Assembly: GCF_001667885.1 (NCBI RefSeq)
Contig: NZ_LZJW01000040.1
Coordinates: forward strand, 1 to 64,000
Reading direction: 5' to 3'
DNA length: 64,000 bases
From: Mycobacterium scrofulaceum
GTDB taxonomy: Bacteria > Actinomycetota > Actinomycetes > Mycobacteriales > Mycobacteriaceae
The notes beneath the pieces are model-generated. The model saw nothing but the letters and a program-made list of their open reading frames with translations, was not told the DNA's origin and ran no database searches. Below are positions 20,490 through 30,468 of this stretch, in pieces. Positions within the stretch are counted from its first letter, which is position 1. The number at the start of each line of letters is the position of its first letter. A program made the translations under genes and the position numbers.

Positions 20490-20534
20490 CCGTGGCCGCG
20501 CATCGTTGAACCAGGCCGGACGGGCCGGGAGGGT

Positions 20535-22994
20535 ATGACAAGCCCCCCCGGCCGGTCATCTGAAGCGGGGACAGGAAGCGCCGGCGGGGCAGCCGATTTG
20601 GCTGCCTCGCGGCGCCGACTGCTGTCCGAGGGCCGCGAGCTTGGCCCGGCGGAGCTGCGCAAGGCCTGGCTCGAGTTGCACGAGTCCTGGCTGGTGGCCA
20701 AGGGCGACGAGATCGGCATCACCGACGACAGCGGTTTCGCGATCGTCGGGGTGGGCGGGTTGGGCCGCCGCGAACTGCTGCCGTATTCCGATCTCGACCT
20801 GATGTTGTTGCACGACAACAAATCTGACGACGTGCTGCAGCGGGTCGCCGACGGCCTGTGGTACCCGCTGTGGGACGCCAACGTTCGGCTCGACCACAGC
20901 GTGCGGACCGTATCGGGGGCCCTGGGCGTGGCCAACAGCGACCTGGTGGCGGCGCTGGGCATGCTGGACGCGCGCCACATCGCCGGGGACGAACGGCTGT
21001 CGGCCGAACTGATCGACGGGGCCCGACGCCAGTGGCGCAGCGCGATCCGCTCCCGCATGGACGAACTCGTCGCGATGACATACGAACGCTGGCAACGGTG
21101 TTGGCGGATCGCGCAGCGCGCCGAACCTGACCTCAAGTCGGGCCGCGGCGGCCTGCGCGACGTTCAACTGCTCGACGCGCTCGGCGTCGCGCAGCTCATC
21201 GACCGCCACGGCATGGGCCATCCGGACGCGCCGGGGGGCTCGCTGGACGCCGCGTATCTGACGATGCTCGACGTGCGCACCGAGCTGCACCTGGTGTCCG
21301 GGCGCGGACGCGACCAACTGCTCGCGCAGTTCGCCGACGACGTGAGCGCCGCGTTGGGCGTCGGGGATCGATTTGCGTTGTCCCGCTTGCTGTCCAGCGC
21401 CAGCCGCACGATCGCCTACCATGCCGAAACCGGGCTGCGGACCGCGCAGAACGCGCTGCCCCGGCGTGGGCTCACGGCGCTGGTGCGGCGCCCGAGGCGG
21501 CGGCCGTTGGACGAGGGCGTGGTCGAGTATGACGGCGAGGTGGTGCTCGCCCGCGACGCCCAACCCCAGACCGATCCCGGATTGGTGCTGCGGGTGGCCG
21601 CCGCGTCGGCGGACACCGGCCTGCCCATCGGCGCCGGCACGCTCAAACGGCTGGCCGACAGCGCCAAAGACCTGCCCTCGCCGTGGCCGCGGGAGGCGCT
21701 GGACGACCTGCTGGTCGTGCTCCTGGCGGGGCCCACGACCGTCAACACCATCGAGTCGCTGGACCGCACCGGGCTGTGGGGTCGCCTCTTCCCGGAGTGG
21801 GACGCGGTGCGTGACCTGCCGCCGCGCGACGTCTCGCACAAGTGGACCGTCGACCGCCACATCGTCGAAACCGCCGTCAACGCCGCGCCGCTCACCACGC
21901 GCGTGGCGCGGTCGGACCTGCTCGCGCTCGGCGCGCTGCTGCACGACATCGGCAAGGGCCGCGGTGTCGACCATTGCGTGCTCGGCGCGGAACTGGTCAT
22001 CCCGATCGCCACCAGGCTGGGCCTTTCCGACGAGGACACCGCCACACTCGCGGGCATGGTCCGCCACCATCTGCTGCTGCCGGTGACGGCCACCCGAAGC
22101 GACCTCAACGACCCCGAGACCATCGGGGCGGTCGCAGCCGCCCTCGACGGGGACCCGCAACTGCTCGAACTGCTGCACGCGCTGGCGGAGGCCGACTCCA
22201 AGGCCACCGGGCCCGGGGTCTGGAGCGACTGGAAGGCGTCCCTGATCGAGGACCTGGTCCGCCGCTGCCGTTTGGTCATGGCGGGGGAGCGGCTTCCCGA
22301 GGCCGAACCCATTGCGCCGCATTATCTTTGGCTAGCGGCCGACCGCGGTGTGCACGTGGAGATCAAGCCCGGTGATCGCGAGCGGCTGACCGCGGTGATG
22401 CTCGCGCCCAACCAGCGGGGGCTGGTCTCGAAAGCTGCCGCGGTGCTCGCGCTGAACTCGCTGCGAATCCATTCGGCGTTGGCCAACATTCACGAGGGCG
22501 TCGCGATCGTCGAGTTCGTCGTGTCCCCGATCTTCGGCTCGCCGCCCGAATCGGGTTTGCTGCGACAGCAATTCAACGGAGCCCTCGCCGGCGACCTCGA
22601 CGTCCTCGGCACGCTGGAGAAGCGTGACAGCGACGCCATCAGCGCCGCGACCGCGCGGGCCGGCGAGATTCAGGCCGGCGTGCCCGTCACCCGGTCGACC
22701 GCCCCGCCGCGCATCCTGTGGCTCGACGCGGCGACCGCCGGCCAGCTGATCTTCGAGGTCCGCGCCATGGATCGCCTAGGGCTGCTCGCGCTGCTGACCC
22801 GGGCGCTCGAACAGGCCGGGGCCGACATCGTCTGGGCCAAGGTCAACACGTTCGGCTCGACCGCGGCGGACGTCTTCTGCGTGTCGGTGCCGGCCGACGC
22901 CGAGCACGACGCGCGGGCCGCGATCGAAGAGCATCTGCTCGCCGTGCTGGGCGGTCCCGCGGTCGAAGTGCTTCAGGAGCCGGTCGGCGACTGA
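20535..22994 (+). CDS. glnD: PII nucleotidyltransferase / removing enzyme GlnD
   Basis: Bifunctional enzyme, 819 residues, that attaches a nucleotide to Tyr51 of PII and removes it again. In actinobacteria it adds AMP. The N-terminal nucleotidyltransferase motif is [19 protein letters not shown] at residues 72-90. An HD phosphohydrolase domain ([13 protein letters not shown]) lies near residue 470. Two ACT domains for amino-acid sensing are at the C-terminus (around [16 protein letters not shown] and [18 protein letters not shown]). ATG start is preceded by gggaggg. The gene ends tail-to-tail with the helicase gene, with only 13 bases between the stops. Confidence 0.95.
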   Translation: MTSPPGRSSEAGTGSAGGAADLAASRRRLLSEGRELGPAELRKAWLELHESWLVAKGDEIGITDDSGFAIVGVGGLGRRELLPYSDLDLMLLHDNKSDDVLQRVADGLWYPLWDANVRLDHSVRTVSGALGVANSDLVAALGMLDARHIAGDERLSAELIDGARRQWRSAIRSRMDELVAMTYERWQRCWRIAQRAEPDLKSGRGGLRDVQLLDALGVAQLIDRHGMGHPDAPGGSLDAAYLTMLDVRTELHLVSGRGRDQLLAQFADDVSAALGVGDRFALSRLLSSASRTIAYHAETGLRTAQNALPRRGLTALVRRPRRRPLDEGVVEYDGEVVLARDAQPQTDPGLVLRVAAASADTGLPIGAGTLKRLADSAKDLPSPWPREALDDLLVVLLAGPTTVNTIESLDRTGLWGRLFPEWDAVRDLPPRDVSHKWTVDRHIVETAVNAAPLTTRVARSDLLALGALLHDIGKGRGVDHCVLGAELVIPIATRLGLSDEDTATLAGMVRHHLLLPVTATRSDLNDPETIGAVAAALDGDPQLLELLHALAEADSKATGPGVWSDWKASLIEDLVRRCRLVMAGERLPEAEPIAPHYLWLAADRGVHVEIKPGDRERLTAVMLAPNQRGLVSKAAAVLALNSLRIHSALANIHEGVAIVEFVVSPIFGSPPESGLLRQQFNGALAGDLDVLGTLEKRDSDAISAATARAGEIQAGVPVTRSTAPPRILWLDAATAGQLIFEVRAMDRLGLLALLTRALEQAGADIVWAKVNTFGSTAADVFCVSVPADAEHDARAAIEEHLLAVLGGPAVEVLQEPVGD

Positions 22995-23007
22995 GGGCGT
23001 CGAGGCG

Positions 23008-24735
23008 CTAGGAGTGCTCGGCGTTGAGGCGGCGCAGTGCCTCGATGCGGGCCTGGATCTGCTCGCGGGTCGCGGCGGCGATCGGCGGCCCGCCGCACCG
23101 CCGGCGCAGTTCGCTGTGGATCCAGCCGTGCGGCTTGCCGGTGCGGTGGTGGGTGGCCGACACGAGGGAGTTCAGCTCGCGGCGCAGGTCGCGCAGCTGG
23201 CCGTGCAACGTGGGCGCCGCGGACACCGCGGCCGGCTGCGCGGCCCGTCGCTGCAGCTGCTCGTCCTGGCGGCGGTGCAGCAGCGCCCGCATCTGTTCGG
23301 CATCCAGGAGACCCGGGATGCCGAGGTAGTCGGCCTCCTCGTCGCTGCCGGCCGGGGCGGCGGTGCCGAACGACGACCCGTCGAAAATGACCTGGTCCAG
23401 TTCCGCGTCGGCGCCCAAGGAGGTGAAGCCGTTGTCGGCGTCGATCTTCTCGGTCTGCGTCCTGGTGGCCGGGTCCCCGTCGAGGGGGTCCTCGTCCGGC
23501 CGGTGCGGCTCCCCGAGCACATGGTTGCGCTCGGCCTCCAGCTCGCTGGCGAGCTGCAGCAGGTTGGGCACCGACGGCAAAAAGATGCTCGCGGTCTCGC
23601 CCGCGCGGCGCGATCGCACGAACCGGCCGACGGCCTGGGCGAAGAACAGGGGCGTCGACGCGCTGGTGGCGTAGATCCCGACCGAGAGCCGCGGCACGTC
23701 CACGCCCTCGGAAACCATGCGCACCGCGACCAGCCACCGGCTGGTACCGGCGGCGAATTCGCTGATGCGCGCGGATGATCCGGGGTCGTCGGACAGCACC
23801 ACCGTCGGCGCCTCCGAAGTCAGCCTCGTCAGCAGGGCGGCGTAGGCGCGGGCCGCCGTGCGGTCGGAGGCGATGATCATGCCGCCGGCGTCGGGCACGT
23901 GCTCGCGCTTCTGGCGCAACCGTTGGTCGGCGGCCGCGATCACCGCCGGCATCCATTCCCCGGCGGGGTCGAGCGCGGTGCGCCAGGCCCGCGCCGTGTG
24001 CTCGGCGGTCAGCGGCTCGCCCAGCCGCGCGGCGTGCTCCTCGCCGGCGCTGTCCCGCCAGCGCGCCTCGCCGGAGTAGGCCAGAAACACCACCGGGCGG
24101 ACCACCCCGTCGGCGAGCGCCTCGGCGTAGCCGTAGGTGTGGTCGGCCCGCGAACGCCGCACCCCGTCGGCTCCGGACTCGTAGGCCACGAAGGGGATGG
24201 GGCTGTCGTCGCTGCGGAAGGGCGTGCCCGTCAGGGCGAGCCGGCGGGTGGCGTCACCGAAGGCCTCGCGGATGGCGTCACCCCACGTCTTGGCGTCGCC
24301 GCCGTGGTGGATCTCGTCGAAGACGACCAGCGTCTTGCGCTGCTCGGTGCGCACCCGGTGCAGCGTCGGGTGCGCGGCGACCTGGGCGTAGGTGACCATC
24401 ACGCCGTGGTATTCGCCCGACATCCGGGCGTTGGAGTTGGCGAACTTGGGGTCCAGGGCGATGCCGTGCCGGGCCGCGGCCTGCGCCCACTGCACCTTGA
24501 GGTGCTCGGTGGGCACCACGACGGTGATCTGCTCGACGGCGCGCTGGCCCAGCAATTCGGCCGCCACCCGCAACGCGAACGTCGTCTTCCCGGATCCCGG
24601 GGTCGCCACGGCCAGGAAATCGCGCGGTTGGCCGGTCAGGTATTTGACCAGCGCCCTGCGCTGCCATCCGCGCAGCGCCCGGCCGCCGCTGTCGTCGACG
24701 GAGGTCTCCGTGCGAGCGACCGGTTGCACGGACAT
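23008..24735 (-). CDS. DEAD/DEAH-box helicase-like ATPase
   Basis: Superfamily 2 helicase-type protein of 575 residues, corresponding by order to M. tuberculosis Rv2917. Walker A ATPGSGKTTFA is at residues 44-54 and Walker B VFDEIHHGGD near 137. Motif III-like LTGTPFRSDD follows, and motif VI is seen as QAVGRFVRSRR in the second RecA domain. A charged C-terminal region ends in a short helix-rich segment (LRDLRRELNSLVSATHHRTG). Such proteins resemble the helicase subunits of restriction or DNA-repair enzymes, but no nuclease gene is next to it and the role is unknown. It is read opposite to glnD. Confidence 0.85.
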   Translation of the reverse strand: MSVQPVARTETSVDDSGGRALRGWQRRALVKYLTGQPRDFLAVATPGSGKTTFALRVAAELLGQRAVEQITVVVPTEHLKVQWAQAAARHGIALDPKFANSNARMSGEYHGVMVTYAQVAAHPTLHRVRTEQRKTLVVFDEIHHGGDAKTWGDAIREAFGDATRRLALTGTPFRSDDSPIPFVAYESGADGVRRSRADHTYGYAEALADGVVRPVVFLAYSGEARWRDSAGEEHAARLGEPLTAEHTARAWRTALDPAGEWMPAVIAAADQRLRQKREHVPDAGGMIIASDRTAARAYAALLTRLTSEAPTVVLSDDPGSSARISEFAAGTSRWLVAVRMVSEGVDVPRLSVGIYATSASTPLFFAQAVGRFVRSRRAGETASIFLPSVPNLLQLASELEAERNHVLGEPHRPDEDPLDGDPATRTQTEKIDADNGFTSLGADAELDQVIFDGSSFGTAAPAGSDEEADYLGIPGLLDAEQMRALLHRRQDEQLQRRAAQPAAVSAAPTLHGQLRDLRRELNSLVSATHHRTGKPHGWIHSELRRRCGGPPIAAATREQIQARIEALRRLNAEHS

Positions 24736-24840
24736 TTCCCCCCGGTGGTTGCAGTTCTCGAATGTGCCGAGCCTGATTAGGCGATGGCTGTGAAATCTAG
24801 CACGCCAACGCTTTTCGGCGCAGTAACGACTCGGGCGAGG

Positions 24841-25635
24841 TTACCGCGCCTGGCTCGCCAGGTCGCGCGCCTCGAGCCACCCATGGATGCGTTCGGCGAC
24901 GTCAGCCCAGCCCGGCTCGAGCATCATGTTGTGCCCCATCGAGAAGAAATGCGGCTCGGTCCGGTAGGCGCGCGCCGTGGCGCGTACCTCGCCGACGCTG
25001 ACGAACCCGTCGTGCTCGGCACCCAGGACCAGGATCGGGGTCCTCACCCGCCGGGTTCGGACGCGGCGGAGCACCGGGTCGGTCATGGCGGCGCGGACGC
25101 TCTCGGCTCCGGCGCGTTGCCTGCAGGATTCGACGATGGCCTCGGGCGTGTCGGCGCAGAACAGGTACTCGCGGGCCAGCGCCGGGGTGGCGAGGAATTT
25201 GAGTAGCGTGGGGTCGCTCCAGGCTTCCATGGTCATCGACGGCCGGCGGCGCCAGACCCGCAACGCCAAGGTGAGCACGCCTTGCGGCGGGACGGAGCCC
25301 ACCAGCACCGCCGCCGGCGCGCTGCGATCTTCGAGATAGCGCTGGACTACGAAGCCGCCCAGCGAATGTCCGATCAGCACCGGCCCGCCACCCAGGTCGT
25401 CGGCCACCGACCGGACGTCCTCGATGTAATCGGCGAGGGAAACCTTGTGCAGCGGCTTGGCCGTCGGGCTGCCCCCGTGCCCGCGCAGGCTCACCGCGAC
25501 CGCGCGGTAGCCCGCGTCGGCGAAGAAGTCCAGGAAGTGCTCCCAGCACCATGCGCCGTGCCAGCCGCCGTGCACGAAGAGCAGCGGCACCGGATGGTCT
25601 CGGGTGCAGGATCCGTTGTCGATCACCTCGAGCAT
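24841..25635 (-). CDS. Alpha/beta-fold hydrolase
   Basis: A 264-residue alpha/beta hydrolase. Oxyanion region LFVHGGWHGAWCW is at residues 19-31, nucleophile Ser91 in IGHSLGG, acid likely Asp in LGAEHDGFV, and catalytic His in SMGHNMML near the end. The fold covers esterases, lipases and haloalkane-type enzymes; the substrate cannot be inferred. Start at 25635 (MLEVIDNG) is chosen as the family start. The frame extends 72 codons further upstream, but that part has no similarity to hydrolases and runs through a hairpin. No strong ribosome-binding site is seen. Divergent from ffh. Confidence 0.85.
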   Translation of the reverse strand: MLEVIDNGSCTRDHPVPLLFVHGGWHGAWCWEHFLDFFADAGYRAVAVSLRGHGGSPTAKPLHKVSLADYIEDVRSVADDLGGGPVLIGHSLGGFVVQRYLEDRSAPAAVLVGSVPPQGVLTLALRVWRRRPSMTMEAWSDPTLLKFLATPALAREYLFCADTPEAIVESCRQRAGAESVRAAMTDPVLRRVRTRRVRTPILVLGAEHDGFVSVGEVRATARAYRTEPHFFSMGHNMMLEPGWADVAERIHGWLEARDLASQAR

Positions 25636-25674
25636 GAGCCCATTCAAGCCCGCGCGCCGCCGCGCCGAGACTGA

Positions 25675-25713
25675 AACCACGCACACGTTTGCCGGCGTGT
25701 CGTGTGCGTGGTT
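25675..25713. promoter_or_regulatory. Perfect 13-bp inverted repeat between hydrolase and ffh
   Basis: Arms aaccacgcacacg (25675-25687) and cgtgtgcgtggtt (25701-25713) match perfectly around a 13-base loop. It lies between divergent genes, 40 bases from the hydrolase start and 100 from ffh. It could be an operator serving both promoters or a member of the dispersed palindrome class that also carries cacgcac/gtgcgtg ends. Confidence 0.55.
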
Positions 25714-25814
25714 GCAGTGTCGCGGTCCGACGGGCGTCGTCGGGCCTGCCTCAATGAGTGGTGACCCGCGGCGGCGCCAAGCCGGCCGACGCGCACAACC
25801 ACTAGGCTGGCGGG

Positions 25815-27380
25815 GTGTTTGAATCGCTGTCCGACCGGTTGACCGGTGCACTTCAGGGACTACGCGGCAAGGGTCGACTGACCGACGCCGACATCGAGGC
25901 CACCACCCGCGAGATCCGGCTGGCGCTGCTGGAAGCCGACGTGTCGTTGCCCGTGGTGCGGGCGTTCGTCACCCGGATCAAGGAGCGCGCCCGGGGCGCC
26001 GAGGTTTCCGGTGCCCTCAACCCGGCGCAGCAGGTCGTCAAGATCGTCAACGAAGAGCTCATCGGCATCCTGGGCGGCGAGACCCGCCAGCTGGCCTTCG
26101 CCAAGACGCCGCCGACCGTGGTGATGCTTGCCGGCCTGCAGGGTTCCGGTAAGACCTCATTGGCCGGCAAGCTGGCCGCCTGGCTGCGCGGTCAGGGGCA
26201 CACCCCGCTGCTGGTGGCCTGCGACCTGCAGCGGCCGGCCGCGGTGAACCAGCTGCGAGTAGTCGGTGAGCGCGCCGGGGTACCGGTGTTCGCGCCCCAT
26301 CCCGGCGAATCGCCCGAATCGGGGCCCGGCGACCCGGTCGCGGTGGCCGCCGCGGGGCTCGCCGAAGCCCGGGCCAAGCACCACGACGTCGTCATCGTCG
26401 ACACGGCGGGGCGCCTGGGCATCGACGACGAGCTGATGGCCCAGGCCGCGGCCATCCGCGACGCCGTCAACCCCGACGAGGTGCTGTTCGTGCTCGACGC
26501 GATGATCGGGCAGGACGCCGTCACCACCGCGGAGGCCTTCCGCGAGGGCGTCGGCTTCACCGGCGTCGTGCTGACCAAGCTCGACGGCGACGCCCGCGGC
26601 GGCGCGGCGTTGTCGGTCCGCGAGGTGACCGGCGTCCCAATCCTTTTCGCGTCCACCGGGGAGAAGCTGGAGGACTTCGACGTCTTCCACCCGGACCGGA
26701 TGGCCAGCCGCATCCTGGGCATGGGCGACGTGCTGAGCCTGATCGAACAGGCCGAGCAGGTCTTCGACGCCGAACAGGCCGAGGCCGCCGCCGCCAAGAT
26801 CGGCACCGGCGAGCTGACGCTCGAGGACTTCCTCGAGCAGATGCTCGCCATCCGCAAAATGGGTCCGATCGGCAACCTGCTGGGCATGTTGCCCGGGGCC
26901 GGGCAGATGAAGGACGCGCTGGCGCAGGTCGACGACAAGCAACTCGACCGCCTGCAGGCCATCATCCGCGGCATGACGCCCGAGGAGCGGGCCGACCCGA
27001 AGATCATCAACGCCTCCCGGCGGCTGCGCATCGCCAACGGGTCCGGCGTCTCGGTGTCCGACGTCAACCAGCTGGTCGACCGCTTCTTCGAGGCCCGCAA
27101 GATGATGTCGTCGATGCTCGGCGGCATGGGCATTCCCGGCATGGGCCGCAAGTCGGCGACCCGAAAGGCCAAGGGCGCGAAGGGCAAGAAGGGCAAGAAG
27201 GGTGGCCGCGGTCCGACCCCGCCCAAGGTCCGCAACCCACTCGGCGCCGGGATGCCGGGCATGCCGGCCGGTTTCCCGGACCTGTCGCACATGCCCGAGG
27301 GCCTCAACGAACTGCCGCCGGGGCTGGCGGACTTCGACCTGTCCAAGCTCAAGTTCCCAGGCAACCCGGGTAGAAACTAG
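25815..27380 (+). CDS. ffh: Signal recognition particle protein Ffh
   Basis: SRP54 homologue, 521 residues, that binds 4.5S RNA and signal sequences and docks with FtsY. The N domain is followed by the GTPase G domain with GLQGSGKTSLAGKLA near residue 108, DTAGRLGIDDELM and TKLDGDARGGAALS. The methionine-rich M domain starts around residue 325 (MLAIRKMGPIGNLLGMLPG) and includes MMSSMLGGMGIPGMG. The tail adds a lysine/glycine-rich stretch (KGKKGKKGGRG) and a hydrophobic end typical of actinobacteria. Start is GTG. The amidohydrolase gene begins 6 bases after the stop. Confidence 0.97.
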   Translation: MFESLSDRLTGALQGLRGKGRLTDADIEATTREIRLALLEADVSLPVVRAFVTRIKERARGAEVSGALNPAQQVVKIVNEELIGILGGETRQLAFAKTPPTVVMLAGLQGSGKTSLAGKLAAWLRGQGHTPLLVACDLQRPAAVNQLRVVGERAGVPVFAPHPGESPESGPGDPVAVAAAGLAEARAKHHDVVIVDTAGRLGIDDELMAQAAAIRDAVNPDEVLFVLDAMIGQDAVTTAEAFREGVGFTGVVLTKLDGDARGGAALSVREVTGVPILFASTGEKLEDFDVFHPDRMASRILGMGDVLSLIEQAEQVFDAEQAEAAAAKIGTGELTLEDFLEQMLAIRKMGPIGNLLGMLPGAGQMKDALAQVDDKQLDRLQAIIRGMTPEERADPKIINASRRLRIANGSGVSVSDVNQLVDRFFEARKMMSSMLGGMGIPGMGRKSATRKAKGAKGKKGKKGGRGPTPPKVRNPLGAGMPGMPAGFPDLSHMPEGLNELPPGLADFDLSKLKFPGNPGRN

Positions 27381-27386
27381 CCCGCC

Positions 27387-28472
27387 GTGCGCGTGCACGT
27401 GCGAGGCGTCGGGCTGCCCGACGAGACCCCGACCGAGCTGTGGATCGTCGACGGCCGCATCAGCGCCGAACCGGTCGCCGGCGCAGACACCGTCTTTGAT
27501 GGCGGCTGGATTCTGCCCGGCCTCGTCGACGCCCACTGTCACGTCGGCCTCGGTGAGCGCGGCGAGATCCCCCTCGACGACGCGATCGCCCAAGCCGAAA
27601 TCGAACGCGACGTCGGTGCGCTGCTGCTGCGGGACTGCGGCTCACCCACCGACACCCGCAGCCTCGACGATCACGACGACCTGCCGCGCATCATCCGGGC
27701 CGGGAAACACCTGGCCAGGCCCAAGCGCTACGCGGCGGGCTTCTCGCGCGAGCTCGAAGACGAGTGGCAGCTGCCCGAGGCGGTCGCGGAAGAGGCGCGC
27801 CGCGGGGACGGCTGGATCAAGCTGGTCGGCGACTGGATCGATCGCACCGTCGGCGACCTCGCTCCGCTGTGGTCCGACGACGTGCTCAAGGCCGCGATCG
27901 AGACCGCGCACGCCCACGGCGCCCGCGTCACCGCGCACGTCTTCAGCGAGGACGCGCTGCCCGGCCTGATCAACGCCGGTATCGACTGCATCGAGCACGG
28001 GACCGGCCTCACCGACGACACCATCGAGCTCATGGCCGAACAGGGCACCGTCCTGGTCCCCACGCTCGTCAACATCGTCGAGAATTTCCCCGGCATCGCC
28101 GCTGCCGCCGCCGAGAAGTATCCGACCTACGCCGCCCACATGCGCGATTTGCATGCCCGCGGCCCGGGGCGGCTCGCCGCGGCGCGCGATGCAGGTGTGC
28201 CGATCTACGCCGGCAGTGACGCGGGCACCATGGTCGCTCCCGGCCGCATCGCCGACGAGGTCGAGGCGCTCAAGGGCATCGGGATGAGCGGAGGTGAGGC
28301 GCTGGGCGCGGCGTGCTGGGACGCCCGCCGGTGGCTGGGCCGGCCCGGCCTCGATCACGGCGCGTCCGCGGACCTGGTGTGCTACTCGGACGACCCGCGG
28401 TCGGGGCCGGCCGTCCTGCGCCGCCCGGACCTGGTGATATTGCGCGGCAAGGTTTTTCGTCCTTCGGCGTAG
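27387..28472 (+). CDS. Amidohydrolase-family metal-dependent hydrolase
   Basis: A 361-residue TIM-barrel amidohydrolase, matching M. tuberculosis Rv2915c by order. The first metal-binding motif is H50-x-H52 in GLVDAHCHVG. Later HVFSEDAL, IEHGTGL and GSDAGT supply the other expected ligand positions, including the barrel Asp. The substrate is unknown; the family includes imidazolonepropionase- and prolidase-like enzymes. It starts at GTG six bases after ffh and is probably co-transcribed with it. In M. tuberculosis pknI lies between this gene and the next amidohydrolase; here only about 200 bases of non-coding DNA are found. Confidence 0.88.
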   Translation: MRVHVRGVGLPDETPTELWIVDGRISAEPVAGADTVFDGGWILPGLVDAHCHVGLGERGEIPLDDAIAQAEIERDVGALLLRDCGSPTDTRSLDDHDDLPRIIRAGKHLARPKRYAAGFSRELEDEWQLPEAVAEEARRGDGWIKLVGDWIDRTVGDLAPLWSDDVLKAAIETAHAHGARVTAHVFSEDALPGLINAGIDCIEHGTGLTDDTIELMAEQGTVLVPTLVNIVENFPGIAAAAAEKYPTYAAHMRDLHARGPGRLAAARDAGVPIYAGSDAGTMVAPGRIADEVEALKGIGMSGGEALGAACWDARRWLGRPGLDHGASADLVCYSDDPRSGPAVLRRPDLVILRGKVFRPSA

Positions 28473-28676
28473 CTCGCGCGGGCCGCGGCCAACGCCGTCG
28501 GCGGCGCGCGCCTTAGACGCCGGTTCGCGACCCGCGCCGCCCTTAAGCAACGACCCCCGCCGTCCCCGAGTTGCATCGGCCCTGGTCAGAGGCTCGCCAC
28601 GCCGACATCCAGAAAAGATTGCGAGTGCTTGCTATCTATGTTACGGTCTGTGCTACCACGACGACTGGAGGCAAAA

Positions 28677-30467
28677 GTGGCGTACGACGTGATCATCCGC
28701 GACGGGCTGTGGTTCGACGGCACCGGCTGTGCACCGCAGACCCGCACGCTGGGCATCCGCGACGGCGTGGTGGCCACGGTGTCCGACGGCGCGCTCGACG
28801 AAACGGGCTGCCCCGAGGTGATCGACGCGGCCGGCAAGTGGGTCGTGCCCGGCTTCATCGACGTGCACACCCACTACGACGCCGAGGTGTTGCTGGACCC
28901 GGGCCTGCGGGAGTCCGTGCGTCACGGTGTCACCACCGTGTTGCTGGGGAACTGCTCGCTGTCCACGGTCTACGCCAACTCCGAGGACGCCGCCGACCTG
29001 TTCAGCCGCGTCGAGGCCGTGCCCCGCGAATACGTCTACGGCGCTTTGCAAAACAAGACCTGGTCCTGCGCGGCGGAATACGTCAAGGCGATCGACGCCC
29101 TGCCGCTCGGGCCGAATATCGGCTCGCTGCTTGGCCATTCGGACCTGCGGGCCGCGGTGATGGGCCTCGACCGGGCCACCGACGCCGCAATCCAGCCCAC
29201 CGACGCGGAGCTGGAGCGGATGGCGAGCCTGCTCGACGAGGCGCTCGACGCCGGGGTGCTCGGCATGTCGGGGATGGACGCGGCCATCGACAAACTCGAC
29301 GGTGAACGCTTCCGCTCGCGCGCGCTGCCGTCCACCTTCGCGACCTGGCGCGAGCGGCGCAGGCTGATCAAGGTGCTGCGCAAGCGCGGCCGCATCCTGC
29401 AGAGCGCCCCTAACGTGGCGAAGCCGGCGACCGGCATGCTGTTCTTCCTGGCCAGCAGCCGGATCTTCAACCGGGGCAAGGGTGTTCGCATGAGCATGCT
29501 GGTTTCCGCCGATGCCAAGTCGATGCCGCTGTCGGTATACGTCTTCGGCCCGGGGACTCGCCTGCTCAACAAGCTTCTGGGCGCGCAGGTGCGATTCCAG
29601 CACTTGCCGGTGCCGTTCGAGTTGTACTCCGACGGGATCGACCTGCCGGTTTTCGAGGAGTTCGGTGCCGGAACCGCCGCCCTGCACCTGCGGGACCAGT
29701 TGCAGCGCAACGAGTTACTGGCCGACAAGGAATACCGCCGGAAGTTCCGTCGCGAGTTCGACCGCAAGAAGCTCGGGCCGTCGCTGTGGCATCGCGACTT
29801 CCACGACGCGGTGATCGTCGAATGTCCCGATAAGTCGTTGATAGGCAAGAGTTTTGGCGCCATCGCCGACGAGCGCAACCTGCACCCACTCGACGCGTTC
29901 CTCGACGTGCTCGTCGAAAACGGTGAACGCAATGTCCGCTGGACGACGATCGTCGCCAACCACCGCCCGAAGCTGCTCGACGCGCTGGCCAAGGAGGGCA
30001 GCGTGCACATGGGCTTCTCGGACGCCGGCGCACACCTGCGCAACATGGCCTTCTACAACTTCCCGCTCAAGCTGCTCAAGCGGGCCCGGGACGCCGCGCG
30101 GGCCGGCACGCCGTTCATGTCGACCGAGCACGCGGTGCATCGCCTGACCGGCGAACTGGGGGAGTGGTTCGGCATCGACGCCGGCACGCTGCGCCAGGGC
30201 GACCGGGCGGACTTCGTGGTGATCGACCCGGCCCGCCTCAACGAGGCGGTCGAGGGCTACTACGAGGAACAGGTGCCCTTCTACGGCGGCCTGCGACGCA
30301 TGGTCAACCGCAACGACGACGCCGTCGTCGCGACCGGCGTGGGCGGCGCCGTGGTCTTCCGCGGGGGCCGGTTCCGCGACGGCTACGGCCAGACCGTCAG
30401 GTCGGGCCGCTACCTGCGGGCGGGTCAGCGGCAGCGGGGCCTCGGGGCCGCGAGAATCGGGGCCTGA
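28677..30467 (+). CDS. N-acyl-D-amino-acid deacylase / amidohydrolase
   Basis: A 596-residue amidohydrolase of the D-aminoacylase type, matching Rv2913c. The zinc motif VHTHYDAEVL (His64, His66) and SDAGAHLRNMAF with the catalytic Asp are present. The C-terminal part closes the small beta domain (GDRADFVVIDP, then VNRNDDAVVATGVGGAVVFRGG). Such enzymes release D-amino acids from N-acyl derivatives, though many mycobacterial members are untested. GTG at 28677 is preferred because ggagg stands six bases before it; an ATG at 28629 in frame has no such site. The TetR gene follows after one base, suggesting that it controls this gene. Confidence 0.88.
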   Translation: MAYDVIIRDGLWFDGTGCAPQTRTLGIRDGVVATVSDGALDETGCPEVIDAAGKWVVPGFIDVHTHYDAEVLLDPGLRESVRHGVTTVLLGNCSLSTVYANSEDAADLFSRVEAVPREYVYGALQNKTWSCAAEYVKAIDALPLGPNIGSLLGHSDLRAAVMGLDRATDAAIQPTDAELERMASLLDEALDAGVLGMSGMDAAIDKLDGERFRSRALPSTFATWRERRRLIKVLRKRGRILQSAPNVAKPATGMLFFLASSRIFNRGKGVRMSMLVSADAKSMPLSVYVFGPGTRLLNKLLGAQVRFQHLPVPFELYSDGIDLPVFEEFGAGTAALHLRDQLQRNELLADKEYRRKFRREFDRKKLGPSLWHRDFHDAVIVECPDKSLIGKSFGAIADERNLHPLDAFLDVLVENGERNVRWTTIVANHRPKLLDALAKEGSVHMGFSDAGAHLRNMAFYNFPLKLLKRARDAARAGTPFMSTEHAVHRLTGELGEWFGIDAGTLRQGDRADFVVIDPARLNEAVEGYYEEQVPFYGGLRRMVNRNDDAVVATGVGGAVVFRGGRFRDGYGQTVRSGRYLRAGQRQRGLGAARIGA

Positions 30468-30468
30468 C

